A stretch of DNA of 64,000 bases from Yamagishiella unicocca (taxonomy: Eukaryota > Chlorophyta > Chlorophyceae > Chlamydomonadales > Volvocaceae): assembly GCA_003116995.1 (NCBI GenBank), contig BDSL01000065.1:1-64000 (forward strand), written 5' to 3'. Positions 49,649-62,439 of this stretch are shown piece after piece (the stretch's first letter is position 1; each line of letters begins with the position of its first letter). A program made the position numbers and the translations under genes. The notes under the pieces were generated by a model. It was not told where the DNA came from and made no database searches. It saw only the letters and a list, made by a program, of their open reading frames with translations.

Positions 49649-50078
49649 GCTCCTCTTCTTGGAGCCGCAGCCTGCTAGGCGGGTGGCCGCTACTGCATCG
49701 ACCTCCGACTTGGTCGGTGCCTTCGGAGGCGGACCAAGGGGAGTGCTGGATGGGGGTGGCTTGTCAAAGCTCAACGCTTGTTACTGCCTCGAGCGGGATC
49801 GCAGCCGCGGGGCGATCAGTTAGGCCGTCGCGCTAGCGAGCGGAAGGGGCGAACCGAGGGATGCGCGTCCCCAGCAAGGCCTACATAGGGTGCAGCAAGT
49901 GTACTTGAAATATCGTTGACCACACGTTTTAGAAGTGCTCTGAGTTTGCACCAAAATACGGTTCCACCTCCCGCCTTATTTCGTACGGCTTTCTGCACTG
50001 CGTATTTTTCATATCTGCTTCCACTGAAGTCAGCATTCATTACCGTTCATTATTCATACCACGTTCTGATGCAGCCTC
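49649..50078. promoter_or_regulatory. Bidirectional promoter region, ESC / DHHC
   Basis: 430 bases between the start codons of ESC (minus) and the DHHC acyltransferase (plus). Both 5' UTRs and promoters must fit here, so shared control elements are likely. No sharp motif was identified. Confidence 0.6.
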
Positions 50079-53000
50079 ATGGCGACCGCCAGCGTCTCAA
50101 CGTTGCCCGATGCTGCTCGGCCGTCGCCGTGCCAGTTCGCAGTTCTGTGCTGGGCGTGCGGGGTCCTCGTACAAGTTCCAACCATAAACGATGAGCCGTC
50201 TCCAATGTTTCGGGTAAGCTGGCGGCCGCGGGTGCCGCGCCCGCGCTCGCATGCCATCGCATCCCAGAAGCTGCGAAGCGCGGACCCGCAGACGCCCTTT
50301 CCTACGGCCCACGCGCGCACCCCCTACCGCCTCGCAACGCGCCACAGTGCGGCTGGTGTGGCGCAATCAGCGAGGCGGCGCCGGAAGGCAGCGGCCACCA
50401 CCGCCCCCGGCGGAGGGGATTGTGGCGCGCCTGCATGCGCTTCCTAAGCCGCCTGTCGTACATGGTCGTACTATTCGTCATCGGCCTCATCTTCAGCATC
50501 GTCGTACCGGGCGTGGGCTTCGTCATTCCGCACCTCTTCCCCACAACTTGGTCCTGGCTGCTGCACACCGGCATCACGTACGTGTTCACCGTCGGCATCC
50601 TCTTCAACTACTTCGCGGCTGTGCTCGGCACTCCAGGGAGAGTACAAGAGTGTTGTGACGAGCTGCCGCACGCGTTTAAGCTGCCAGCGGGCGGAAGAGG
50701 AGCGGCAGGAGAAGGAGGGGCCGTCGAGGGACGAGGGCACAGCGGCGGCGCTGCCGCCGCTGGCGGCGGCGCCGCCGAGCCCAGTGAAGCCGGCCAGGGC
50801 ACTGCGGCGGTGACGGGATGCGAGGTCGAGGCGGCATGTGGTCCTGAAGCCGCCCCCGGCCTCAGCCTAGACGAAGGCACCGCATCGCCGCGGCAGCAGC
50901 AGCAGCAGGAGGCGGCGCTGGTTCCTCAGTTCGCCTTTTCGCACCTAAGGCAAGAAGCCAGCGGCAGCGGTAGCCCCCGAGATGGGTAGCGGCAGCGGCA
51001 GCCCCCGAACTGGGTGGCTCCAGGGGTGGACCCCGAGATGGGTAGCTCCAGGGGTGGACCGCACTCGCCACCCGGGGTCCATCCCAGGGGCCAACAACCG
51101 CGTTTTTGAGTTTTAGGGTTTTGTACGTCTCGTAAACAACCTCTGCGTAGGCCAGGTTGCGAAGGCGGCCCCCAACCCGACCCGACCCAACCCCCTCTCC
51201 CCCCCTCCCCCTCGGTTTTTATGCCACCCCCCTCCCCGCTGTCCCCCCCGCCGGCGCTGAACCCCCCCTCAGGTACTGCTGGCCGTGTCGCGGCCCCCGC
51301 ACCGCCGACTCGCACCACTGCTACGTGTGCGGGTTCTGTGTCGTGGATCAGGACCACCACTGCCCCTTCATAGCCAATTGCGTGGGCAGGTGCGGGCCGG
51401 GGGAGATTTGGCAGGGTGCCTGATCGGGCAATAGGGGCGGCAAGGGGGGGCGGGGTAAAAGATAATCCGGGGGGGAAGGAGCGGCAGGGGGCAGGTGCAG
51501 GGGGGTGGCGGCAGGTGCCTGGTCAGGCAATAGGGGCGGCAGGGGCGGGGGAAGCGGCAGGGGCCGGGTCACGGCGTCGAAGGGGAGCAGGGACCAGGGG
51601 GCGAGGACGGCGGCCGGCCAGCCAGGCAGCCCGAGCTGGCCGGCGCATCCGTGAGCAGCTATCGGGCCCCGGACCGGGCCCCCGCCACACACACCCTGTC
51701 GTGCCCGATGGCTTCCTAGCTTCTCTCCTCCGCGTGCCCCGTTGTACGGCATGCAAACCCCAATGCATGCCTCAACGTATTCGCACACTAGTTGCTCTCC
51801 TCCGTCCTATGTCTCTTTCGTCGCGTAGACGGGTCTTCTTCCGTCCCTCCCAAGACCGCGCTGCCCACCCCTTCCCACATTTTGATTCACTGGTTTTCCT
51901 CTAACCCCCCTGGACCGCGCCCCTCCTCCCCTCCTAAACCCTAACCACCAACCAGAGCCAACATGCGCAACTTCCTCTCCTTCCTGGCCGCCACTGTGGC
52001 AGCCATGGTGTACTCGGCGGCTGTGAGCGGCGCCCTGATGTATCTAGACCGAAAAGCTGCGACGGACGGGCTGCGGGCGGCGGCGAGGGCGGCGGCAAAG
52101 TCGCGTCTCGCTGCCGCGGCGGCGGCGGCGGCGTCCCGGGGGGGCAGCGGCTGGCTGACCGGGTACCTGCGGGGCTTTATGTCAGGCACGGACGCGTGTG
52201 CCACGTACGTGCTGACGCTGATCTCCCGGACGCCGCTGCACCTAACGGTACGGCAGGTTTATTGGCAGGAGGGTGTCGTACGGGGAGCCGTACGTAAGGT
52301 TTTTGTTCGCGGCCCTTTTTTCGTTTAGAGTTGGTTTGGGGTGCGACTACAGAGTTGGTTTGGGGCGCGGAGATCTACCTGCTGGGCAACACAGCGACAG
52401 TTGGCGACGGGTTCAGTTGAACGGAGGGCGGGCGCAGGATCAGGCCCGACGTGCATCGGACCCACCCGGTCGTACCGCCCTACACATCGCCTGCCCCGCA
52501 CCGCACCCCGCGCTGCACGTCCTCCCCCTCATGCCCCACGTCCCTTCCTGCCGCCCCCATTCGCTTCCACTCACCACCCACTCGTCAAAACCCACCTCCC
52601 TCCCTCCCCCCGGTTCCCCAGGCGGCCGCCTACATCCTCCTCATGTCCGTTGTCCTCTTCGTTGCTGTTGGCGGTTTGCTCGTACAATCCGTACGGCACG
52701 CGGCGCGGGGCGACGGCAGCGCCTCCCGCGCTGCGCTGCACGCCGCCCGGCACCACCTGCACCCGGCGTCTGACGCGGCGGCGCTGGAGGGGGATCAGGC
52801 AGGTGGCGGGAGCTGCCGCTGGCCGGAGGGTGGGGTCAGTGACGGGGTCAGAGCTACACCTCAGTCCCGGTAGCAGACCAAGTTCAGGCGGAAATGGGGT
52901 TGTTTTGTGTGGGCTGGAGGCCGGGCACACGCATCTAAACTGTTTGTTCCTAGCTCAAATCTTGGCGCTGTTGCATCACCGCAGTGTCGTACGTTGCACG

Positions 53001-53357
53001 GCGGCTGTGTGCTTGCTCTGTTCCGCATCGTCGAGGCCCAGGCGCTCCACCCGCCCCCAACCTCCGCGAAACCTCCGAAAACAACCGAAAACGGCCAACG
53101 GTTGACGGCTGCAGGGCACGTCCGGTCGCCGGTGGTCGGCCGCGTTCGGCAATCTGCGCCACGTCATGTACGGCAGCGGCAAGCCAAGCGCATGGATGTG
53201 GCTGTGGCCCCACTGGGGCCCACCCCCGGGGGTGCTGCTGCTCGAGGCGGAGGAGGAGGGATTCTCAGCCCGCAAGCAGCAACGGCAGTCGCCCGCGCAG
53301 AAGCAGATGGCCGCTTCGAAGGGCACAGCTCGGTCCACAAAAGCCAAGACGCAATGA
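50079..53357 (+). CDS. DHHC-type protein S-acyltransferase
   Basis: Integral membrane enzyme that transfers palmitate to cysteines of target proteins. Six exons: 50079-50213, 50348-50949, 51273-51389, 51956-52247, 52622-52798 and 53115-53357, 521 residues. The N-terminus carries a paired-Cys motif, CWACG and, across the first intron, CGWCG. Two membrane segments follow (VVLFVIGLIFSIVVPGVGFV and THE FTVGILFNYFAAVLG region). The Cys-rich domain reads YCWPCRGPRTADSHHC, then CGFCVVDQDHHCPF and NCVG, with catalytic Cys276. Two further segments lie around FLAATVAAMVYSAAVSG and ILLMSVVLFVAVGGLLV. A Gly/Ala/Glu-rich cytosolic loop separates segment 2 from the DHHC domain. The C-terminus has NLRHVMYGSGKP, like the N-x-VFG region of the family. 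Introns 2 and 5 are best modelled with GC donors. Confidence 0.93.
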
Positions 53358-53399
53358 TCTCGTTTTGGGGGCTGCGGGTCCGCCTGCGCTCTGGAGGCC

Positions 53400-53438
53400 G
53401 GGGCTACAATAAAAAAACCGGTAACGCGACTGGGGAAA
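53400..53438. repeat. Short dispersed repeat, family 2
   Basis: CTACAATAAAAAAACCGGTA followed by ACGCGACTGGGG, in the 3' flank of the DHHC gene. Matches 46583-46620 over more than 30 bases. Confidence 0.8.
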
Positions 53439-53709
53439 TGTAGTGGGTGCATAGCCTTCGGACACCGGGGCGCGCGCGCGTGCTACTACTGGACTAGTGC
53501 TGTCGTCCAGCGTTTTAAGGGCTCAGAGGAGGCCGCCAGCCCGACTGCAACGGAGGCTGAGGGTAGGGGAACATGTCGGGTTGAGGTGGGAGCAGAGCCG
53601 CATGGGGTGAAGGCGGGAACGCAACAATGCCGGTTCGTGGCGGGCCGGGCCGGGTCGTCAGGTGCGGAGGTCGTTAGTTGCGGCCCCGCACGAGGCGTAA
53701 ACAAAAGGG

Positions 53710-53714
53710 TGTAA
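53710..53714 (+). terminator. TGTAA poly(A) signal candidate of the DHHC gene
   Basis: First TGTAA downstream of the stop codon on the plus strand, about 350 bases away. Confidence 0.45.
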
Positions 53715-55674
53715 CGGTTGGGGCGAGATGTGCGGCAGTTGGAAGGATATTATGAACGGAGTACGTTGGCGGTTGGTCCGTTGCGGCAAGCAATGTGTGG
53801 CCGTGCGTGTCGAGCGCCGAGCGGCGAGTCGCGAAGGAATGAGTGAGCCGGGACCGAGTGAGTGGGAGCGGGAGCATACGGCACTTGCAGGCCGCACGAA
53901 ACAGAGGAGCGCCACTGCACAGTGTGTACGGGTATGGACGCGAACATGGCATGGAAAGGTCCGCACGTTCGGGCTGGTAGGTCGTCCTGCGCTTCCGTTG
54001 CACAGCTGAGCCCGCACATCCAGCAGGCTTCGCCGCCTTGACGAACAGGCCTCGGAAAGGAACTTCATTTTGCCGTCGAACGCCGAAGAGGGCATTTGGA
54101 ATCGCGCGCGACGGCCTTGGGACTTAAACCTTTTGAGTGCCGCAGGGCGGTAGGGGGGCGGTCGACCCGGTGTCGATAAATCCAGGAGGCAGTGGCTACT
54201 CGAGGGTTTGCGGCGTCTTCGCGTCATGTATATAAATTAAATCGGGGAGGTTATTATCCCAGCATCACAGCAGTCTACAATTGCAGGGGCAGCCAGGCAT
54301 CCGCCGCATGCGAGCCCGTAGTCGAGTTTTCCCGAGGGCAGCTGACGGCGCGGTGTAGGCTATGGGTATGCCAAGACGTTTATTTGGAGCGAGGCTGAGC
54401 GAGGCGTCGATTGTCGCGGCACTGGACTCCCAACCCTTAGACTTCTGCCATACGTGTACCGCGTCGCGAAAACCGCGCAAGCCCTAGCCAAGCTTGAAGT
54501 CCTGTAGAGCAGACGCGAGCTCAGTTTTATTGCTGGGCGCTCTAACACGTAGTGTACTACTTTAATTGGTGCGTTATGAACAAAAGTGGTCAAGGAAGGC
54601 TAGTTACTGGCTTATGCAGGTCTCGATGGCCTTGGCGAATCCGCGTCGTCGGCTTTCGGCAGATCTCAGTGTTAAACAGAGACAGGTCTGACAGGTAGGG
54701 CGGGACTTATTGCGAAACGTGTCCACCCGTCAGACCGAAGTTTGCGTTGGTTCACAGTCGTCACCTAATGCCGATCACTTTGACATTCCTGTAACGGCTG
54801 TTTCGGCTGCTTGCAACGCAAACGCCTTACGCGGCAGTGTGCGGCACTGCCGGAATCCACGATCAACCACCCCGCAGATAGCTTGTTGAGCTGAAGTTAA
54901 CTTTGAGCTGACAAACTTGACAGTGGGCGGGGCTGTCGGCTTTCCTTGAGGTAAATTACATCCAAGGGCACACGAACCCTTCGTACTTCCACAGGTGATG
55001 AAACATGATGTTTTTGGAAAAGCTATAGATTGTATTTATTTGAAGCAATATTGTGAACTTCGTACCACACATGCGTCCCAGTGCAAGAATGCATCGAGCC
55101 CAACGGTTCCACTTACAGAGTATACCAGGGCGCAGGGTGCATCAGCCCTAGCAGTCATTTAACACAGACAATAATATTCTTAATTTGGCGCAACATACAA
55201 CACCTACTTGCCCTTGATAGTGCCAGTACCGGTTCGAAAGCTTTTGAAAAAAGCTTGTGCCCTGCACCATACTTGGGCTCTGCATATATTTTAGGTTTTG
55301 ATTTCAAATATTATGTCATGTTCATATCGGATTAGCCGAAATTACGCTAGAACGGACACTGAGGTCACGTCGAATGCCGCCTATCGTACACGCCCGCCCT
55401 TTGCTCCGAGCTCGCTCTTAACAGGACTCTGCCAATATCGGATGGTGGCTACTGTTTCGGTGTGTAGGGTAGGCGTTTGAGAGCGGTGTATAGGAGCCAC
55501 ACTTTCAGTCTCTGCCCACCTGGTTGCGCTGCTCATCGCGACTGTGGAGGCGGTGCTGGTTGGCTACCTGCAGGCGCCAAGAGCTTCTTACAGGGAGTTT
55601 TGTTTGTACAGTGATTCTGTGGGGCGATCATAAATTACAGCAGTTCCTGCGGCTCGCGCCGCTGACGAACACCA
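53715..55674. other. Intergenic region without recognised genes
   Basis: About 2 kb. Lower GC from 54.6 kb on. Open frames at 53658-54227 and 55081-55335 show no family features. It includes the promoter of the secreted-protein gene. Confidence 0.55.
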
Positions 55675-58600
55675 ATGCGTGCTCGTTTGGCGCTTGGAGC
55701 CCTTGGGGTCATCCTGCTAGCGACGCAGTCATATGCCAGTGAGTGCGCTACAGCGATAAGCGGGCGCGACTGCAGAACGAGCCAGTGATGCTCTCCTTAA
55801 CAAATACGATGCCCGGAATATCCAGCAATAGCTTGCAGCACCCGGATCGCAAGCGTACGTCTTATTTTAATGAATGAACTGCTAGGACTTGCGAGTGGTA
55901 GTTGGAATGCCTCCAACGCGCTACTAGCTCAGACTTTGTGGCGCAATCTTTGCATACCGACTTGGTCACTACGCTCGATGTCTTCATGTGGTTGCATAAC
56001 GAATAACAAAGAGCAATTTTTAACGTAGTATTCCTACTACGGAGAACACTATGCTTTAACCGGGCTTCGGTCGTGTCCTTTGTGCTCTTCGGCAGGCGAC
56101 TTTAATGTGTACCTCTACAACAACCTGGCCGTTGCTGCTGGTCCCGTACGCATTGATATCTTGACTGATAACATCATTTACTTGGCGCCTGGCAGGTGGG
56201 TCAGCCAGACACCGGCCGTAAATGTGCGTACCCTTTCTCGTCGCTGACTGTTGTCCTGGACGCATATCGCCATAAGCCGTGGTCTCTCGAGTGTGTTCAG
56301 ATGGCAGTTGGGGGGCCAGGAGGCTAGCTGGTATATCCCGTCTAACGGCATTTTTCCATGTTTTCATCACGACCTCGTCGCACCATGTGAAACGCTCATT
56401 TGGAAGTGAAAGCTGATCGGTGCTAACAAACGCGTGGAGCCGTTGTCCTCCATTTTTTTAACGCGAACGGTTCCCCTCCTCGGTTATTGTGGGCTTCGCC
56501 AAACATGGGAAGCATCAAACAAGCCTCCCGTTACCGTTTTGCATGAGTTGCATGAGAGGGGCCCATCGATAACACACATGCACAGGGTCGCCCGACGCGA
56601 AACAGTCATTTGTAATTGTCGCCACACTCTTTGCCATCTCAATCACAAAGGCCGCATTACCGACTGTCTTTCTTTTCACGGGACAGGTATATGCCCTCGC
56701 CCGCCATCTGACCGCCCTCCCCCATGCGATAGTCCTGGCGGGCGATTCTCATCATATGCGGGCTCTTCTCCCGCGTCTCCGTCCACGTACCGATGAACGC
56801 GCCCCGTCCTCGCGTCTCCCCCCCGCTGAGATTGATCGCATTCCTCCGGCCTACCTGGCGCCCTTGCCTGCTGCTCCTTGTCCCCGCTGGCGCACCCTGC
56901 GTACGGCAGCCATGTGCTCCGTACAACCACCCAGCCAAGCCCCAGCGAGCTGTCGGGCGTTGCCGGCTACGTCATCCCTTCCAATAAGGTGCGATCCCAC
57001 TGCGACATGCGCGGTGCTACTACTCGTGCTGCTGGCGCTTCTGGCGCAGCCAGGGCTGAGCCCCCTATCGCGTCAGTGCTCGCACTCACCGAGTGCGCAC
57101 ATCGCCCCGGCAGCAGCGGTGTGGCCCTGTGCGCTAGTGCGCTGTCCCTGAATGCATCTCGGTGCCTCCCTCCGTGTGTCTGCCAGCGTCGTCGGCCACA
57201 CAGCGCCACAACACTGCGGCACTCGGATCGACCCAGCTCCGCACGCTTGCACACACACGCGCACACACACACACACACGGGCCCCCACGCACGCACGCAC
57301 ACACATATCCACACACACCTCCGCTCCGCATCCCGCTACCCCGTCACCCCGCCATTCGGAGTCTGCGGGCCTTACTCGTGAGCGCGGCCCTCCCGCCCAG
57401 GCGTCGTACTTCATGACCGAGCAAATCACGAGCAACCCTGGAAAGATCACGTCGTTGAGAAACTTCGTGTCGGGTGGGGGCGCGCTGGTGCTGCTGGACG
57501 GCATGTCGGGGGTTTCCAACACGTACTTCCCGCTGCTCTCCGCCATCCTGGGCATGAGCCCCGGCTGCAAGGCCGTCGGCATCAACGGCTCCGTCCTGGT
57601 ACAGCGGCGCGTGCATGAAGGCTACTACGCCAACCTGGCGCCGAAGCTACTGGTGCGGAGGCGGCAGCGCTGCCGGCTGGGGCAGGGGGGCCAGCGGTGG
57701 GGGCGGGGTCTCGGCGGGGTGGCGGCGGAGCGGCGGCGGCAGGGGCGATGGCGGGGGCGGGCGGAGCGCTGGCCCACTGCAGCGGACCCGGAAGCAGCAA
57801 ACAGATGCCGTCTGGCGGCATGCGCCTGGGCCGATTGCGGAAATAAACCGATACCGGAAACAGTTGGGGGGCTTGGCTCTTTCGGACTTGGGCCTCCGTC
57901 AGCGACCCTGTCCAGTTGCCTTGCAGCCAGCATGCCGCCTGCGGGCCCTGGACGCCTGCGTACTCGTTGGGTCGGTTGCGTGGTGCGTGGTTGGTGGTTG
58001 GTGGTTGGTTTCGCCGCATTATGCCTCCCGCGCTCGTGATACCACGTGGGCATGGACTTAGCCGTACGTACGACCGCACGTGTCCCGTCACAGGTTAAGC
58101 CTGACCAGGGCGTCTCAGGGCTTCAGTGCGCGTACGGCAAGCCCATCTACTCGGCCTACGTTGGGAGTAACGCCCAACTGTCGGTTGCGTGGTACTGGCC
58201 GCTAGGCAGCGGTGGCATCTACTGGATCGGATCGGGCTTCCTGGTTCCCCATCTTAAGGGTTACGAAGAGGTGGGTGGCATGGAGGGGCGGAAGGCAATT
58301 GAAAGGGACGAGGGGCAGGGACGAGAGGCAAGGGAAGGGGGGAAGGGTAGGAAAGAGACAGGGAGGAGAATGGAGGGGAGGGAACGGATGGTGAGAAAAC
58401 GAGAGGGGACGAGAGGCGGCAGGACGGGGCGGGACGCGAGGGGTTAACCACTAGTTGCAAGGCTTCACGGCGGGTGCACGTTTGGAAGGGTCGACCAGCT
58501 GCCGCTGCCGCCGACAAGTCCATCGTTCGCATCGCAGGTCGTTGGCGCCGCTCTGTTGACAGCTGCGGAAGTTGTCCCATTACCTGCGCCCAGCCCCTCG

Positions 58601-60082
58601 ACCGACCCCAGCGCACCACCACCGCCGCCGTCGTCGCCGCCGCCACCTGAAACGCCACCGCCGCCGCCGTCATCGCCACCGCCGCCGTCAGAGCCTACCG
58701 CCCCTGAAGTGCCACCGCCTCCGTCGTCGCCGCCGCCACCTGGAACGCCGCCGCCACCATCGTCGCCGCCGCCACCTGGAACGCCGCCGCCACCGTCATC
58801 GCCGCCGCCACCTGAAGCGCCACTGCCGCCGTCATCACCGCCGCCGCCGTCGTCGCCGCCGCCACCTGATGTCCCCCCGCCACCTTCGTCGCCTCCCCCA
58901 CCTGAAGTACCGCCGCCACCGTCGTCGCCGCCGCCGCCGTCGTCACCGCCGCCACCTGATGCCCCGCCGCCGCCGTCGTCGCCGCCGCCACCTGATGTCC
59001 CCCCGCCACCTTCGTCGCCTCCCCCGCCTGAAGTGCCGCCACCGCCATCGTCACCGCCGCCGCCATCGTCACCGCCGCCACCTGATGCCCCGCCGCCGCC
59101 GTCGTCGCCGCCGCCACCTGATGTCCCCCCGCCACCTTCGTCGCCTCCCCCACCTGAAGTGCCGCCGCCGCCGTCGTCACCGCCGCCGCCATCGTCACCG
59201 CCGCCACCTGATGCCCCGCCGCCGCCGTCGTCGCCGCCGCCACCTGATGTCCCCCCGCCGCCGTCGTCGCCTCCCCCACCTGAAGTGCCGCCGCCGCCGT
59301 CGTCACCGCCGCCGCCATCGTCACCGCCGCCACCTGATGCCCCGCCGCCGCCGTCGTCTCCGCCGCCACCTGATGTCCCCCCGCCGCCGTCGTCGCCTCC
59401 CCCACCTGAAGTGCCGCCGCCGCCGTCGTCACCGCCTCCACCTGATGCCCCGCCGCCGCCGTCGTCGCCACCGCCACCTGGAACACCGCCGCCACCGTCG
59501 TCACCGCCGCCCCCTTCAAACCCGCCCCCACCAGGCGTCCCGCCGCCGCCGTTGTCACCGCCGCCTCCTGGCACGCCCCCCCCGCCTTTGTCACCGTCAA
59601 TGCTGTCACCACCACACCGATCCCCATCACCTCCGCCGAGGCCCCGCTCACCGCCACCGAAATCGCCTTCGCCACCGCCGTCACCTCCGCCATCCCCTCC
59701 GCCGCCGTCCCCACCGCCGCCATCGCCACCGCCGCCATCCCCACCGCCGCCATCGCCGCCGCCACCATCGCCGCCACCACCATCGCCGCCGCCACCATCG
59801 CCGCCGCCACCGTCGCCGCCGCCACCATCGCCGCCGCCGTTGCCGCTTCCCCCTAAGCCCATGGCTCCCTTGCCGCCGTGGATACCTTCCGGGGTTCAAC
59901 CTCCTCCAAGCCCCCCGCCCAAGCAGCCCAAGCCCGCCAGGAAACCTCCCTCGCCCCCGGCTGACCCAGTCGTCGCGCCTCCGCCCTTCGATTACGCTCC
60001 ACCTCCTTACGACTATCCCCCCTCGCTCCCACCGTCACCGCCGAAGAAGAGTGCCACTCCCGCTAAGCGGAATCGCCTCTGA
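55675..60082 (+). CDS. Secreted protein: globular N-domain plus hydroxyproline-rich-type C-terminus
   Basis: Probable cell-wall or extracellular-matrix glycoprotein. Modelled exons: 55675-55738, 56096-56195, 56910-56988, 57401-57652, 58094-58270 and 58538-60082, 738 residues, phases consistent. Exon 1 is a signal peptide (MRARLALGALGVILLATQSY-AS). The globular part contains NFVSGGGALVLLDG and, later, WYWPLGSGGIYWIGSGF. These resemble the strand and loop elements of glutamine-amidotransferase-like domains (DUF4350/ThuA type), but no catalytic residues were identified. The last exon opens with VVGAALLTAAEVV and then becomes a repeat of PPPPSSPPPP spaced by EV, DV, DA or GT. It ends in a basic tail (KKSATPAKRNRL). 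Pro in such runs is normally hydroxylated and glycosylated in volvocine walls. The boundary after exon 2 has an alternative (56223 with acceptor before 56935), and a missing small exon cannot be excluded. Confidence 0.8.
57249..57319. repeat. (CA)n microsatellite
   Basis: CA and CACG repeats in the intron before the 57401 exon of the secreted-protein gene. Confidence 0.93.
58865..59410 (+). repeat. 126-bp higher-order coding repeat
   Basis: CCTGATGTCCCCCCGCC recurs at 58865, 58991, 59117, 59243 and 59369, exactly 126 bases apart. Each unit encodes 42 residues made of PPPPSSPPPP blocks with the spacers DV, EV, SS and DA in fixed order. Four complete units are present, plus part of a fifth. 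Confidence 0.95.
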
Positions 60083-62420
60083 AAATGCATTGATACCAGC
60101 ATGATTGAAAGGGTAGGCCGCGGGCGTCGCCCTGGGGTTGGGCGGGCGAGGGAACCGAGTGAAACCCTGTGCCGAAGTGAAACCCTTCGAACGCCACATT
60201 TGCGGCCAGTGTCCCCATAGCCAGCTAGCTAATTGGATTGACCGTCAGCAGCGAACCACGCTTGTGAAAAGGTTAGGAATGATTGTAGTTATCTTTTTGG
60301 GGAAGCCCGTAAATGCATCCCGCTGCGCTCCGCAATCTGCTTGCCGGTTCAGCCCTCTACGTCCATTCCTTTGTCCATTGTTTTGCTCAAGGCGTCGGGG
60401 GAAGAGTTTATATCTGCAAACTAGCACAGGTCTCCACCCCCCACACACATACACGCCTCGTGACCAGAGGGCTCAAGCCATCCCCATGCACGAAGTGGGT
60501 CAAACAGTTTATAGCCCCAACCGAAGTTGTCCGTCCCTTGGGCAATCCTTGCTCACACCGCAGGCTTGCCAGGCCACCTCCTGTTACCAGATACCGGCGT
60601 TCTGTTGTACAGTCAAACAAAGGGCGAGCATTGCAGTGGGACCAGCGCAGAGTTAAATGGTGGTTGGCCGTTGGAAGCTGCGCCACGGTGAGCTGCGTGG
60701 ATGGCCGCCGACCCGCCGGCCCGCAAACGCGACAGACAGTCTGCGGCAGAAGGCCCCGACCTCGACGGTTGGACTTTGACGGTTGGGCTTCGATAGTACC
60801 ACGCCAAATGGAGCCGCAGCGTGCCGCAGCTGGAATGCTCACGTGCACAGGGCTGGCAGGTGATGTGACGTGATATGGTGCAATGGGACCTACACGACGT
60901 GACGCCGTAACTTGGTCTGTCGTTGCCTCATTGAGCCTCGGTCAGTGCTGGGTGGGTTGATGCACGTGCCTCGCAGGGGCTGGCAGGTGCTGGCGCGCAT
61001 CTGACATGTACGCTCGCCGCACTCTAACTATTTGTTCTAGCTTACCGCTCAAGAGCGTGGATGCGACCCGAAAAATGTCACGCAAATGCGTGAAATCTGC
61101 CGAGGCTGCGATGACGGACATCGAAGTGGTGGCGGCGATCGAGGCGTGCGGGCTCCTAGTGATGCGGAGTGGTGTGTATGTGATCCTACTGAATGCATGC
61201 ATGGCGGATGGGGGCTCCTGCTGATGCTTTTCTGTTTTCGTCCGTCTGCTTAGGTAGCGGAATTTTACTCCTGCGATTTATGCCGTGATGTATGCTCGCG
61301 TCAACTATCTACCGTAAGTTGTGACAAGGCCACGTGCGCGTGCGCCGTGGCTGCGTCAGGTCGTCATACACACGCGGCGCACCTACCTCCGCACGTTGCG
61401 GCCCCGCCGTCTCGTCAAGGCAAAGCGAGGGTGGGGTTGTTTGTCGCCGACGGCCATCACTCCGCCGTTGGACGACTTGGTGATTGCGTGCTGGCGGAGT
61501 GCTTCTTCTTATTCTGGTCGATGACTCAGCGCTATGGGGGGCGACATTTGGTCATGCACGTACGAACGAAACCCTGCTGCGGTTGGCGAGGAATCAAGCG
61601 CTGCTGCTCGGTCGCGGGCAGGAGGGGCAGACGTGGATCGTCCCTGCCCCCCCGTCTCGGGCACGGCACTTCGCACTTCGAAGTTGGACTGAAGGGGCTG
61701 TAGGGGTCTTCGCAGTTGGTTTAGGTTGGGCCAGACATCAGGGAGGCGGCTCGTCGCAGCACTGCTGGCAACGGGTGTAGTGTTATGACGCATCTTAAAT
61801 TTTCGATACTATTTTCGTTTCAGAACTGGCCTGTACGATGCCGTACCACACGCGAGAGACCTCTTCTCGCATGTCTTGACCTTTGTCCCCGCTGGCAATG
61901 AGGACAGTCAGCGGTAACCTCGGAACGCGTGTGGATACGGCATATCGATATTGTTAGGCGTACGTGCGTTTCGGTGGTGCATGCCTTGTCTCAAGACATG
62001 GCCCTAGCTGGTTGCAGGCCGCAACATGCGGCCTAGTGTGTGCTAGGTTGGCAGGCGTATGCATGGGGCCACCGGCTTCGCAAGTACGAACGTAAGGCAG
62101 AGTGTCACGTGATGCTCTTGCCACTGCTAGAGATTGATTTTGTCAGCATGCACGTGTGCCGCTGCGGCTTCTTTCACGGGGAATCTATCATAGGCACCAT
62201 TGCACTTGCCAGTCACTAGTTTAGCCAGTTCGCATTTCACGGCGTATGATCGCCGGGCTGTGTCTGTATGTGAAAGAACATGGACGGAGGGATGGCTCGT
62301 CGTGTGGTTCCGCGCGTTGCGGGCGAGCGGGCCTAGCCAACCCCCGTGCGCCCGCCCATTCCACTGCTCGGATACGCTATACGATGCGGCGCGGCTGTGT
62401 CCACTGCTCGCTTCAGCATC
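60083..62420. other. Region without recognised genes
   Basis: About 2.3 kb downstream of the secreted-protein gene. Several short open frames. One near 61830-61910 reads as a plausible short exon or transposon fragment (LTFVPAGNEDSQR), but it has no partner. Nothing can be assigned. Confidence 0.5.
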
Positions 62421-62439
62421 CGTCGTAAGAAAAAACGCA

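Noticed and set aside
58465..59862. 465-codon Gly/Asp-rich open frame antisense to the secreted protein
   Set aside because: Mirror of the PPPPSS repeat; no signal, splice or domain evidence.
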